Assembly (NCBI RefSeq): GCF_000332215.1
Contig: NZ_ALWB01000028.1
Coordinates: forward strand, 1 to 32,424
DNA from: Pseudanabaena biceps PCC 7429
GTDB taxonomy: Bacteria > Cyanobacteriota > Cyanobacteriia > Pseudanabaenales > Pseudanabaenaceae
Direction of reading: 5' to 3'
Length of the DNA: 32,424 bases
Of this stretch, positions 16,462 through 25,700 are shown piece by piece. A model generated the notes under the pieces. It ran no database searches. It saw only the letters and a list, made by a program, of their open reading frames with translations, and was not told the origin of the DNA. The first letter of the stretch is position 1. The number at the start of each line of letters is the position of its first letter. Made by a program: the position numbers and the translations under genes.

Positions 16462-19400
16462 TTAAGCCTTCTTACTTAGATAATTTGCATAGATGGCAAA
16501 TTCCTGTTTAGTTGGCACGGCATAGGGCTTGAATTTCTCCAAATTGGCGGCTGTGGCTTCATCTTTGAAGTAGGCACGAAGTTTAGTTAGACTGGTGGCT
16601 AAGGTTTCATTGAATAAAGTACGGGAGTCATCGGCGGGCATGGTCAAGCCAATCCGTAGGTCAAAGTTGCTGAGGGAGATGCGCTCTTTTCCTGCAAATA
16701 GTTGGTTTAAGGTTTTGATGCCTTCTACCCAGAGAATTAGATGAATACCCAGTTCTGAACCCTGAGAGGCGATCGCCATTAATTTCTTAGCATCATCGGA
16801 CATATCGGGATTACCGCGATTGTCAACGGTGGGGCGCAAACTATTGAGGCGCTCTAATGTACCGATCGCTGCCACAAAAAAGATGGAAGCACCAAAATTA
16901 GTAGTGTCGGGATCGACTTCTCGCAGTTGCTTACGGCGCTCGAATTCGGCATGAATATTTTGCAGGGTAGTATTGGCTTTGCTGATGTGGCGATCGCTGT
17001 CGGCGAAGTCTTTGGCGATCGTGATCGGGAAATAGGATGAGAAGGCTTCACGGAAATTAAGGGTCATGCTTGACCAGTGACTACCACGATCGTCTTCATC
17101 GGATAGGTCGATGATGTGAAATTCGGCTTTTTGGGGTTGATGGCTGGAAACAAGGCTGGTCAAAACGCCGCCGAGGATACCAAAGATATTTTCTTCGATA
17201 TTGCCGACTAGGAGCATATTGCTACGGCTACGGCGGCGGAAGATGGCGCGGCTATGGTAGCCAATTTGCATTGCTTCGCCGACCCATGCAATGCTAGGAA
17301 AGTCACGTACGCGCCAGTTCGATTCATTGACGATATCCTTGATATCCGCAGGACTGAGCCAAGTATCAGCCGATGCTAATACCGTTAATAGTCCATTATT
17401 GCGGAGTCGGGTGGGATGTCTACCATCAAAGACCACTAGCTGATCGGTGGGTGGGCGTTGGTAGCCAGTGGCTTGGACAGTTTCTTGGATTTTGCGTAAT
17501 GCCTTTTTGCGCTCACCTGTGGAGGCATCGGCAACTTGACCGATTTCGTTACTGCCTTTACGTCCAAAGTCAGAGTTGTAAATAATCCGTCCGGGGCGAT
17601 CGAGTAAATCGACAGCATCGGTATTTCCTTCTGCTAGGGTCATGGCGGCGACGTTTTGATTCATCTGCATCGCCATCCGCAGATCGATGAGGTCATAGAC
17701 GCTGCGGGTAATGTTCTTGATATTGGGCGATTGGGAAGCTAACAATAAGTGAATCCCAAAAGCGCGACCTTTTTTAACAATGGTGTCAAAGATTTGGTTT
17801 AGCTCTGCGGAGATGCTGTCGTTGTCTTCAAATAAAACCTGAAATTCGTCAATGACGATGAGAATACGCGGCATTTTCTTGCCATTGGTTTTATTACGAT
17901 ATTCAGCAACCTTGGTAATGTCATTAGATATCGATTTCCATTCGTTAGCCCGAATCTGGAACTGCTCGTTGACTTTACGCAGGACGCTCAAACCAAACTC
18001 ACGATCGCTTTCAATAGATATCACTTTGGCATGAGGTAATGCTTTTGTCAGATCGAGATCATTAGAAGAGCCAGAATCTTCACCGCGATCGGGATCGACA
18101 TAGACTTGAAACTCAACGCCTTCTTTGAAGTCGAGTAGATACAGTTCCAATTCATCAGGAGCATAGCGCATGGCTAACCCATTGATAATGCTATGCAAAG
18201 TGTAGCTTTTACCTGCCCCTGGTTTACCAAATAGCAGCGATTGACTGACTTCTAAGCCCTTGGGATTTTGCCCCAACCAGAATTCTAGTTTTTCTCGCGC
18301 ACCCGCCACACCAATCGCTGTGCGAATTTCACCACGACTATCACTTGTCCACAATGTTTCTGGATATAGCTGTGAGAAGGCAACGGTGTCAACTTTGACT
18401 TCACCACAAGCTTTGCTAATCATGGCGGTGAGTTGGTTAAAGCGATCGCTTTCGGGTGGTTTGTCTAGAGTTGCATAGCAAACGATTTGTGTTTCAGGTG
18501 ACTCATAAACAAATAGGGGTTCACCATTGTAAGAGCGATCGGCAGGGCGTAAAACCTGACAATGGGCTTTGAACAGGTCGTAATTAAAGTTACGGGGTTT
18601 TTCTAGGGTTTCGTCAATGTGAATGATTGTGTAAACCCCTGCTCTAGAACCATTGACTAGTAGGCTATTAAGATATTCAAAGGATTTGTTATCAAATTTG
18701 CTAGGGAAATCAGCGATAAACAGATAGCGATAAGCCTCTTGAATGGCTTCGGCAGCGGCGTTGTAGGCTTCGATATTGTCGTAATCACGGCTGAGATAGT
18801 TTTGGATAACTTGCTCAGTATGTCCGATCAGTTTATGTAGTTGTTCTTGAATATCATCGCTGGTTGTGTAAGTGCGTTTACCGCGAATTTCTTCAGGTAG
18901 GCTCTTGAATGGGAAGGTGTTTCCCATACTGACGGGATCGATGAAGATGCCTTGTAGTTTTCGGGCGGGGAATGTTGCTATGGCGCGTAATGCGATCGAT
19001 TCGAGGGCGGCGGTGGCTGCTTGTCTGGTTTCAGGGCTGTTTGTGAAGATCGCAATATGTCCAGAATCCTGTCCTTGCTTGAAAGTTCGATATTGCAACA
19101 GTAACGGTAATTGATCAAGAGTAATGGCGATTGATTTATCTTCAAATAAATTCTCTACTAGATCTGTATTACTTAAATCAACAGAAAATTTACTTTTTTT
19201 ATCAACAATCTCACAAAGCTTACCCATCCGAACTAGGAATGGAGCAAGTCCTTCAGTTCTAGATGTATAAGCATTTTTCATATTGAGATTCCACCATCGC
19301 TCGTCATTCCATCCAACTGTAATTTGTCTAGATGAAGTTTCTAAAGGTTTTATCTCTCCATCAACTACTGTCACCAGACGATCTAAAAGCAAATGTGTTG

Positions 19401-19797
19401 AAGATAGTAATTGTGATGTCTCAACAATATTGTTAGTGAAATTATCTGTTAGAGTTTCATTAACTACTTTTTCAGTGATTTTAATAAATGCAAGCACACG
19501 AGATAATCTTTTAGCCAATGCTTCGCGAATATTTACCGCTTCTTGCCCCAATTGCCCCCTTTTATTGCTGATCTTTTGATTCCAATCCTCTTCACTGGTC
19601 TTTATTTGCTGTTCATGATCATCTGCACTAAATTGTAATTTTTCCTCCCAAGATTCTTCCGTAGCCTTTAGTTTTTTTTGAGATGTTCTCTCTAGATCAT
19701 TCAAGACTTCAATATAGCGAGATTTATCTCTTTGTAAAGATTCAAGAGCATCTTCTGCTTTACCACGTTGTTCTAAAACTTTAATAATGTTTGCCAT
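16462..19797 (-). CDS. FtsK/SpoIIIE (EccC/EssC-like) ATPase with three ATPase modules
   Basis: 1111 residues. Residues 1-100 are a charged coiled coil. Module 1 (about 180-420) has the fold pattern but no P-loop (HIAIFTNSPETRQAATAALE in place of Walker A; YRYLFIADFP as a Walker-B-like strand). Module 2 (about 480-770) is intact: Walker A GKPGAGKS (524-531), LDFKEGVEF typical of the FtsK family, Walker B ILIVIDEFQ (645-653), and the sensor strand IHLLLASQS (682-690). Module 3 (about 815-1090) is again degenerate (NMLLVGNIEENIFG instead of a P-loop; SIFFVAAIG; IHLILWVEG). Three FtsK-type modules with mixed activity is the plan of EccC/EssC, the motor of type VII secretion. Unlike those, it lacks N-terminal membrane segments and FHA domains. 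A membrane link may come from the two-TM protein encoded just upstream. Alternative: a DNA-pumping ATPase of a conflict system. Confidence 0.85.
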   Translation of the reverse strand: MANIIKVLEQRGKAEDALESLQRDKSRYIEVLNDLERTSQKKLKATEESWEEKLQFSADDHEQQIKTSEEDWNQKISNKRGQLGQEAVNIREALAKRLSRVLAFIKITEKVVNETLTDNFTNNIVETSQLLSSTHLLLDRLVTVVDGEIKPLETSSRQITVGWNDERWWNLNMKNAYTSRTEGLAPFLVRMGKLCEIVDKKSKFSVDLSNTDLVENLFEDKSIAITLDQLPLLLQYRTFKQGQDSGHIAIFTNSPETRQAATAALESIALRAIATFPARKLQGIFIDPVSMGNTFPFKSLPEEIRGKRTYTTSDDIQEQLHKLIGHTEQVIQNYLSRDYDNIEAYNAAAEAIQEAYRYLFIADFPSKFDNKSFEYLNSLLVNGSRAGVYTIIHIDETLEKPRNFNYDLFKAHCQVLRPADRSYNGEPLFVYESPETQIVCYATLDKPPESDRFNQLTAMISKACGEVKVDTVAFSQLYPETLWTSDSRGEIRTAIGVAGAREKLEFWLGQNPKGLEVSQSLLFGKPGAGKSYTLHSIINGLAMRYAPDELELYLLDFKEGVEFQVYVDPDRGEDSGSSNDLDLTKALPHAKVISIESDREFGLSVLRKVNEQFQIRANEWKSISNDITKVAEYRNKTNGKKMPRILIVIDEFQVLFEDNDSISAELNQIFDTIVKKGRAFGIHLLLASQSPNIKNITRSVYDLIDLRMAMQMNQNVAAMTLAEGNTDAVDLLDRPGRIIYNSDFGRKGSNEIGQVADASTGERKKALRKIQETVQATGYQRPPTDQLVVFDGRHPTRLRNNGLLTVLASADTWLSPADIKDIVNESNWRVRDFPSIAWVGEAMQIGYHSRAIFRRRSRSNMLLVGNIEENIFGILGGVLTSLVSSHQPQKAEFHIIDLSDEDDRGSHWSSMTLNFREAFSSYFPITIAKDFADSDRHISKANTTLQNIHAEFERRKQLREVDPDTTNFGASIFFVAAIGTLERLNSLRPTVDNRGNPDMSDDAKKLMAIASQGSELGIHLILWVEGIKTLNQLFAGKERISLSNFDLRIGLTMPADDSRTLFNETLATSLTKLRAYFKDEATAANLEKFKPYAVPTKQEFAIYANYLSKKA

Positions 19798-19845
19798 GAT
19801 TTCGACACCTATATTAACTCAAGCAAAGTTCTACATTGTAGATTG

Positions 19846-20535
19846 TTAAGACTGAAGTCGCCAAAAGAAAACAACAGCTAGAGCTATAATTGCCCCCCAA
19901 GCACCACCAATACTTCCACCTAGAATAAAAGATGCAGCAAGAAATAGAATCTCAATTAAAAGAGACTTGTTCAATTCTTCTAACTCTACTTTCTTTCGCT
20001 CAATATCGTTTGAGCAAAACTCTAAACGTTGTCTTGCTGAATTTAGTTCAGAGGATTGAGATTTTTGCAAACTTGATAAATCAGAGTCTCTAGAATCTCG
20101 CAAAGCTTTCAAGTTGGAATCTCTAGCATTTCTCAAATTGGCTAAATCTGAATTCTTAGCTGCTTGTAAACTCTCTGGATCGTTTTTTGCTCTTCTTTCA
20201 TGTGCTTGCCAATCAGCAAGACCATTACTAAGACTCATTACCAAAATATCAAATTCATCCTTGTTCAGATTTAAAGCAACTTGGGTGAATTCGAGCGTTT
20301 CAAAGTGTTCAACTTCAGGTAAATCTGAAAGACTATATCTAGAAACCTTTAAGGCTGTATCTCTTTTATCAATGGGTAACTTGTTTTTACAATAAGCGAG
20401 AAATTCTTTTCCTGCCTCGAAATTGTGCCAAGCATTCACAATACTTTCTAAAGCAGTCTGTTCTGTTACTTGACAGTAAACATCAAGATCTTTTAAAGCG
20501 TCAGGATTTTCAATTATTTGGTTATCTGTTGTCAT
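19846..20535 (-). CDS. Coiled-coil protein with hendecad repeats and two C-terminal TM segments
   Basis: 229 residues; no named family recognised. Residues 1-110 are a soluble domain (helical, acidic). Residues 128-171 are four consecutive 11-residue repeats: NSDLANLRNAR, DSNLKALRDSR, DSDLSSLQKSQ, SSELNSARQRL, which predict a straight or right-handed coiled coil. Residues 190-226 form two membrane segments (SLLIEILFLAASFILGGSIG, then AWGAIIALAVVFFW) joined by a Gly-rich turn. So the coiled coil should project from the membrane. First gene of the cluster, 48 bp before the FtsK-like ATPase, whose own N-terminus is also a coiled coil; the natural inference is that this protein anchors the ATPase to a membrane. 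Confidence 0.72.
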   Translation of the reverse strand: MTTDNQIIENPDALKDLDVYCQVTEQTALESIVNAWHNFEAGKEFLAYCKNKLPIDKRDTALKVSRYSLSDLPEVEHFETLEFTQVALNLNKDEFDILVMSLSNGLADWQAHERRAKNDPESLQAAKNSDLANLRNARDSNLKALRDSRDSDLSSLQKSQSSELNSARQRLEFCSNDIERKKVELEELNKSLLIEILFLAASFILGGSIGGAWGAIIALAVVFFWRLQS

Positions 20536-21067
20536 ACATTAATGAGCCTTAATTGATAGAAAGATTGGATCGCTACATATCAAGTAGCCAGACATGAGAA
20601 ATTGAAAAGAAATTGAGATCTCTGACTTTTTCTCTGTAAGTCAAAGTTAACTTTTGTCAGCCACAAAAAAAGTGAAAATCTGACCCACGATCGCTTGCTT
20701 TTAATTTAAAAATAGTGAAGAAAATTGCTACAAACTCAGGAAAGTGGAAATCACCGCCTATTTAGTTGATTAACTGCCTAAAACTTGGTAAATCTCATCC
20801 CTGCTTGAAAAACTCTCATCAAATCTTACAGAAAAAAAGAATGAAAAGCAACCACTTCAATTAATAAAATTCATGTCAAGTTTTTAGATATCTGATTTTT
20901 AAAAAAGAGAACTATACTTTCGATCTTGTCAAAAAACTGGAGATCATTGCTGCGGGAACGCTCTGTCCCCATATTTGGCTAAAATTAAAATACTAGATAT
21001 CTCACTAATTGCTACAACTACACCTAAAGTTAATAATGTTAAAATGCTAGAATCATCGGAATAAGTC
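20536..21067. other. Divergent intergenic region between the ATPase cluster and xisHI
   Basis: 532 bp, AT-rich, between divergently transcribed units. It should hold both promoters. TTAAAAT-type -10 candidates lie near 21039 for xisH. I see no ORF, RNA gene, HIP1 array or inverted repeat of note. Confidence 0.5.
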
Positions 21068-21484
21068 ATGTCTGCAAGAGATATTTTTTATGATGCTGTC
21101 AAAATAGCCTTGCAAAAAGATGGTTGGCAAATAACCCATGATCCACTTTCATTAGAATTTGGTCTGGGGCTGCTATATGTTGACTTAGGAGCAGAGCGTA
21201 TCATTGCCGCAGAACGAAGTAACGAAAAAATAGCAGTAGAAATAAAAAGCTTTCTCGGTGGTTCAGCCGTCTCTGAATTTCATACAGCACTTGGGCAATA
21301 TCTCAACTACCGCTTACTAATGCAAGAGCAGTACCCAGATTACAAATTATATTTAGCCATACCATCAAGCACCTATGATTCATTCTTTCAATTGCCTTTT
21401 GTCCAAGCCACAATTCAGCAATATCAACTCAAGTTAGCAATTTATAAACCAGAAAAGCAGGAGATCGTGAAATGGCAAGACTAA
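21068..21484 (+). CDS. xisH: XisH family protein (fdxN-element excision controlling factor)
   Basis: 138 residues, usual length. MSARDIFYDAVKIALQKDGW, then WQITHDPLSLEFG, then YVDLGAERIIAAERSNEKIA followed by VEIKSFLG, and the conserved EFHTALGQYLNYR. The D39...E58-I-K60 spacing looks like a PD-(D/E)xK nuclease-type core, which has been proposed for the family; this is a reading of the motif only. In Anabaena xisH and xisI are needed with the recombinase XisF for excision of the fdxN element. No recombinase lies here, so this is one of the many stand-alone xisHI pairs of cyanobacteria. Overlaps xisI by 13 bp. Confidence 0.92.
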   Translation: MSARDIFYDAVKIALQKDGWQITHDPLSLEFGLGLLYVDLGAERIIAAERSNEKIAVEIKSFLGGSAVSEFHTALGQYLNYRLLMQEQYPDYKLYLAIPSSTYDSFFQLPFVQATIQQYQLKLAIYKPEKQEIVKWQD

Positions 21485-21807
21485 ATGAATATCGCCAAAA
21501 AATCCAAGATTTACTCACGCAACTAGCAGAATATGGCTCAGCAAATGATGGAGTTGAGTCACAATTGATCTTTGATACTGAGCGAGATCACTATCAACTA
21601 GCTCATGTAGGCTGGCGAAACGATCGCCGAATTTATGGCTGTGTTGTGCATCTTGATATCAGAGATGACAAGATCTGGGTGCAACACAATGGAACAGAGT
21701 TTGATATAGCTGTCAAGTTATCAGAGATGGGTATCCCAAAAGAAAATATAGTAAATGGATTTCATTCCAGCTATATGCGACAGTTTACAGAATTTGCAGT
21801 TAGCTAA
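21472..21807 (+). CDS. xisI: XisI family protein
   Basis: 111 residues. LNEYRQKIQDLLTQLAEYGS, then VESQLIFDTERDHYQLAHVG, WRNDRRIYGCVVHLDIRDDK, IWVQHNGTE and the final MGIPKENIVNGFHSSYMRQF are the standard XisI signature from end to end. Translation is coupled to xisH through the overlap. It ends 10 bp before the stop of the convergent DUF29 gene, with no terminator visible between them. Biochemical role unknown; the fixed pairing suggests a complex or a toxin-antitoxin-like unit (inference). Confidence 0.93.
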   Translation: MARLNEYRQKIQDLLTQLAEYGSANDGVESQLIFDTERDHYQLAHVGWRNDRRIYGCVVHLDIRDDKIWVQHNGTEFDIAVKLSEMGIPKENIVNGFHSSYMRQFTEFAVS

Positions 21808-21817
21808 GAATTAGCGT

Positions 21818-22267
21818 TTAAACATTTTGAATGCCAATGGGAAAGTTCTCATCAAAAATTTGTTCGATAGAATAAGGGCATTCTTTCGGTAAATCCTTGG
21901 GTTTAAGGCGAGTTTCTTTTTCGGCAAGAACTAAAGCTAACTCGAAACCATCAGCGATCGCTTCTGATAGATAAGATTTTAGGCTAGGATTTTTTCGGAT
22001 TAGCTTTTTTATTTGAATTCTTTGCTCTTTGATGGTTAATCGCCAACTTTTACCGCGCAACCTCGGCTGCAAATCCCACTTAATCAAATGTCCCAGCAAA
22101 ATTGCTAAACGATTTTCCAACTCAGATCTTTTTTGGCTCCCCAAAGATTCAATTTCCTCCGCTAAATTCTCTATATCTAAACCATCCCATTTACCTAAGC
22201 GTAAACGCTCTACCTGCTCAACCGTCCAACGATAAAAGTCCGAATCGTATAGTAGTGTTGACATCAT
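21818..22267 (-). CDS. DUF29 family protein
   Basis: 149 residues from ATG at 22265-22267, preceded by AAGGTG; the next codon is also ATG, and a GTG lies three codons earlier. LLYDSDFYRWTVEQVERLRL, LDIENLAEEIESLGSQKRSE, LENRLAILLGHLIKWDLQ, RGKSWRLTIKEQR and DLPKECPYSIEQIFDENFP line up with the DUF29 protein at 7077-7568, so they are paralogues, though clearly diverged. Function unknown. Convergent with xisI. The 442 bp upstream hold a MITE-like repeat (22370-22469). Confidence 0.88.
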   Translation of the reverse strand: MMSTLLYDSDFYRWTVEQVERLRLGKWDGLDIENLAEEIESLGSQKRSELENRLAILLGHLIKWDLQPRLRGKSWRLTIKEQRIQIKKLIRKNPSLKSYLSEAIADGFELALVLAEKETRLKPKDLPKECPYSIEQIFDENFPIGIQNV

Positions 22268-22369
22268 CAAGATCACCTTTGTTAATCAAACGCTAAATCA
22301 ATATTATAAATCTGCTCACCTATATTTTTATAAAGTAATCCCTTCGCTAATCCTTTCACTGTTTACCTT

Positions 22370-22469
22370 ATAGCAATTCACGAAAGTGTGACAACACTTG
22401 TGAATAAAAAACAAACCTAGTAAGGGTTTGAAAAACTAAAAATGGCGTAGCCATTTTTAGTTTTGGTAT
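22370..22469 (-). repeat. MITE-like ~100-bp element, reverse orientation
   Basis: Same family as 29164, 29268 and 32262, here inverted. It runs from ATAGCAATTCACG (degenerate end) to TTTTGGTAT. It contains the conserved core hairpin ACTAAAA-ATGGCGTAGCCAT-TTTTAGT and a second hairpin AATTCACGAAAGTG...CACTTGTGAAT. It lies between the DUF29 gene and the cyclase; the remaining ~240 bp before the cyclase start hold HIP1 and no other feature I can support. Confidence 0.8.
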
Positions 22470-22709
22470 TACTTTGCTATAGCTACAGATCCATATAACA
22501 ATACTGAAAATAGGCGATCGCTATAAATAGCTTGTAGTCGCGATTTGATTTCTTGCAAAAGAAACTGCAAACCCAAAAGATGTATGGCACTGCAAAGCGG
22601 TGCTACATATTTTTTAGGTTTTATCTTAATGAGCAAATAGTCGCAGACTTGTTCTTTTCAGTAAGGATCGCCTTATCATTGGCAGTATAGACTTTTTTGC
22701 AGCTCTTAT

Positions 22710-25700
22710 ATGCCTTCTTTTTTCTCCCAAGATAAGGCTTCCAACGATCGCTATCAACTTTCTCTAAAGCTATTACTGATCGTTCCATTTGTAACACAGG
22801 TGATTGCTGCGGTGGGGGTAACTGGGTGGTTATCGATCCAAAATGGACGAGAAGCGACTCAGGAACTGGCTCCTAAAATTGGGCTGGAAGTAACGAATGC
22901 AATTGAAACCCATGTGCGGGGATACTTTCATACTCCTTTAGAGGTGTTACAAACCTATGGCACGATCGCCAAGGCTGGAAAACTGAATTTTGAAAATATA
23001 GATAGTTTGGATGAATTACTTTGGCAACAGATGCGCCAATCAAAAATCCTATATTTTTTCTACGCGACAAATCCTCAAGGTGAATTTATGGGAATTGAAC
23101 GAAGGAAGGATGATGCTCTCGTACTACATCGCTCTTCATCAACTAAATTCACCAAATTAACCCTAGAGCCATTTCCCAAACTATTAAGGCAAAAGTCGAT
23201 CTATCGGTTAGATGACGCTGGGAGGGTGCTCAATAAAATTGAAGTGAATATCTTCGATGCCCAAGAACGTCCTTGGTATCGAGGAGCGGTCAAATCCCGT
23301 CATGCGGTTTGGAGCCCGATCTATCTATTCGTGGCGCGTCCAATTTTAGGAATTACGGCTTCTATGCCGATTTATGGAGAATCGGGCAATCTTCGGGGAG
23401 TTTTAGCGATCGACTTAACCCTTTCGCAAATTGGTGACTTTCTCAGACAGTTAACGATCGCTAAAACGGGACAAGCCTTTATCCTCGAACCATCGGGCGA
23501 CATTGTAGCGACATCAACTTCAGAACTGCCTTATATCTCAGATCGCAATATCTCAGATCGTCATATCTCAGATCGTAGGCAACTGAGACTTCACGCCCTT
23601 CAAAGTCAAAATCCCTTATTAAAATCAATCTTTCAGAATCTCTCTCAAAAATATCCTAATTCTGCGAATATTCCCGATCATCAGCAAATTCAAATGGAAT
23701 GGGAAGGATCGACTCAGTATATCCAGATCTCTAGATTGCGAAGCAAGCAAGGGCTAGACTGGCTTTTGATCGTTACTGTGTCAGAACAGGATTTTCGCGA
23801 TCGCATTGATGTTAATACGCGCAATACAGTTATGCTGTGCGCTTTAGCCCTAGTTTTTGCGAGTTTAACGGGCTTATACACATCAAAATGGATTGCGAAA
23901 CCAGTGCAGAAACTAATTGATGCTTCGCATTTACTCGCTAATCTTTCGGCATCGGCGGATCTTGCTAGTGGTCAGCCCTATCATCCGATCGAAACTGCTA
24001 ACGTTCGCGAACTTTCAATCCTCGCAGATTCTTTTAATCAAATGGCTGAGCAGTTGCAAATCTCTTTTATGGCCTTGGCTAAAAGTAATGAGGAATTAGA
24101 AAGTCGAGTGGAACGAAGGACTGAAGCATTAAGAGTGAGTGAGGCTAAATATCGCACCCTCGTCGAAGTCGCCAATTGCATTATTTTAAGACGAGATACC
24201 AAGGGCAAAATTAAATTCCTGAACGAGTATGGCTTAACTTTTTTTGGCTTTTCTACGGAAGATGAAGTGGTTGGTAAAAATATTGAAGGAACAATTTTTC
24301 CAGTGACTGCCGATCCTATGACATCTAATTTGCCAATTTGGATGAATGCGAGTGTTAATGAAGCCGATCTATATATGTTTCAGGATATGTTTCAGGAAAG
24401 TCAAAATACGCGCAGTGATGGAATGCAAGTATGGATATCTTGGTCAAATCGTCCTATTGTGGATGAAGAGGGGAATATGCTGGAGATTCTTTCTATTGGT
24501 GTAGATATCACCGAGCGCAAGCGGATTGAATCTACTCTTGAGCAGTTTTTAAGTTTACAAAGAGCTACATTTGAGTCGATCGCAGATGGGATTTTGGCTG
24601 TAGATCGAATTGGACATATTACCAGCTATAACCAACAGTTTGTGGATATGTTTGCGCTATCCCAAGAAGTGCTATCGTTGCCTGATTACGCGCTTAGACT
24701 GGAGTTTCTGGCGGAACAAATGCGCGATCCTCAGGACTTTATGCAGCGATCGCAGGAGTTTTATCACCATCCTGAAATGGAAACCTATGACGTTCTAGAA
24801 CTAGTCGATGGCAGGGTCGTGGAGCGCTATTCCCGTCCGCAAAAATTAGGCGATCAGATTATTGGGCGCGTGTGGAGTTTTCAGGATATTACGGCGCGAG
24901 TACAGGCCGAGAAGGCGCTCGAAGAGCAGAAAACCTATTTGCGATTAATTATTGACAGTATTCCGCAGCAGATCTTTTGGAAAGATACAAATTTGGTCTT
25001 TCGAGGATGTAATAAAAACTGGGCAAGATATGCCCAACTGGATAGTCCAGAAAGTGTAGTAGGTAAGACGGATTACGATCTGATTGGGAATCCTCAATTG
25101 GCGGATATTTTTCGCCAGCACGATCGCCAAATTATGGAATCAAATATCCCAGAACTGCATGTTATTCAACAAAAGCTCAATCTAGACGAAGATGGACAAT
25201 CGATTTGGCTAGATATTAGTAAGTTACCCATCATTGATGCTGATGGTAAAACTATTGGGATTTTGGGGGTGCTTGATGATATTACTGAACGCAAACGCGC
25301 TGAAGAAGCCCTCTATACCGAGCAGGAAAAGTCGGAAAGACTATTATTAAATATATTGCCTAAAGCGATCGCGGATCGTCTGAAGCAGTCCCACGGGGTC
25401 ATTGCCGATAGTTTTGAGTCCGTTACGGTTCTCTTTGCCGATATAGTCAGCTTTACCGAAATGTCTTCAGAGCTGTCACCCCAAGATTTAGTTGATCTAC
25501 TCAATCTAATTTTTTCTGGCTTTGATCAGCTCAGCGAAACCTATGGACTAGAAAAAATTAAGACGATTGGCGATGCTTATATGGTGGCTGGGGGCATTCC
25601 CATTTCTACGGAAAACCATGCGGAGGCGATCGCTTCGATGGCATTAGATATGGTGGATAAAGTTGCTGAACTTCGCAATTTAACAGGTAGACAGTTGCAA

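Noticed and set aside
21068-21807. An fdxN-like excision element border near xisHI
   Set aside because: No site-specific recombinase gene and no split gene or direct repeats flanking the pair were seen.
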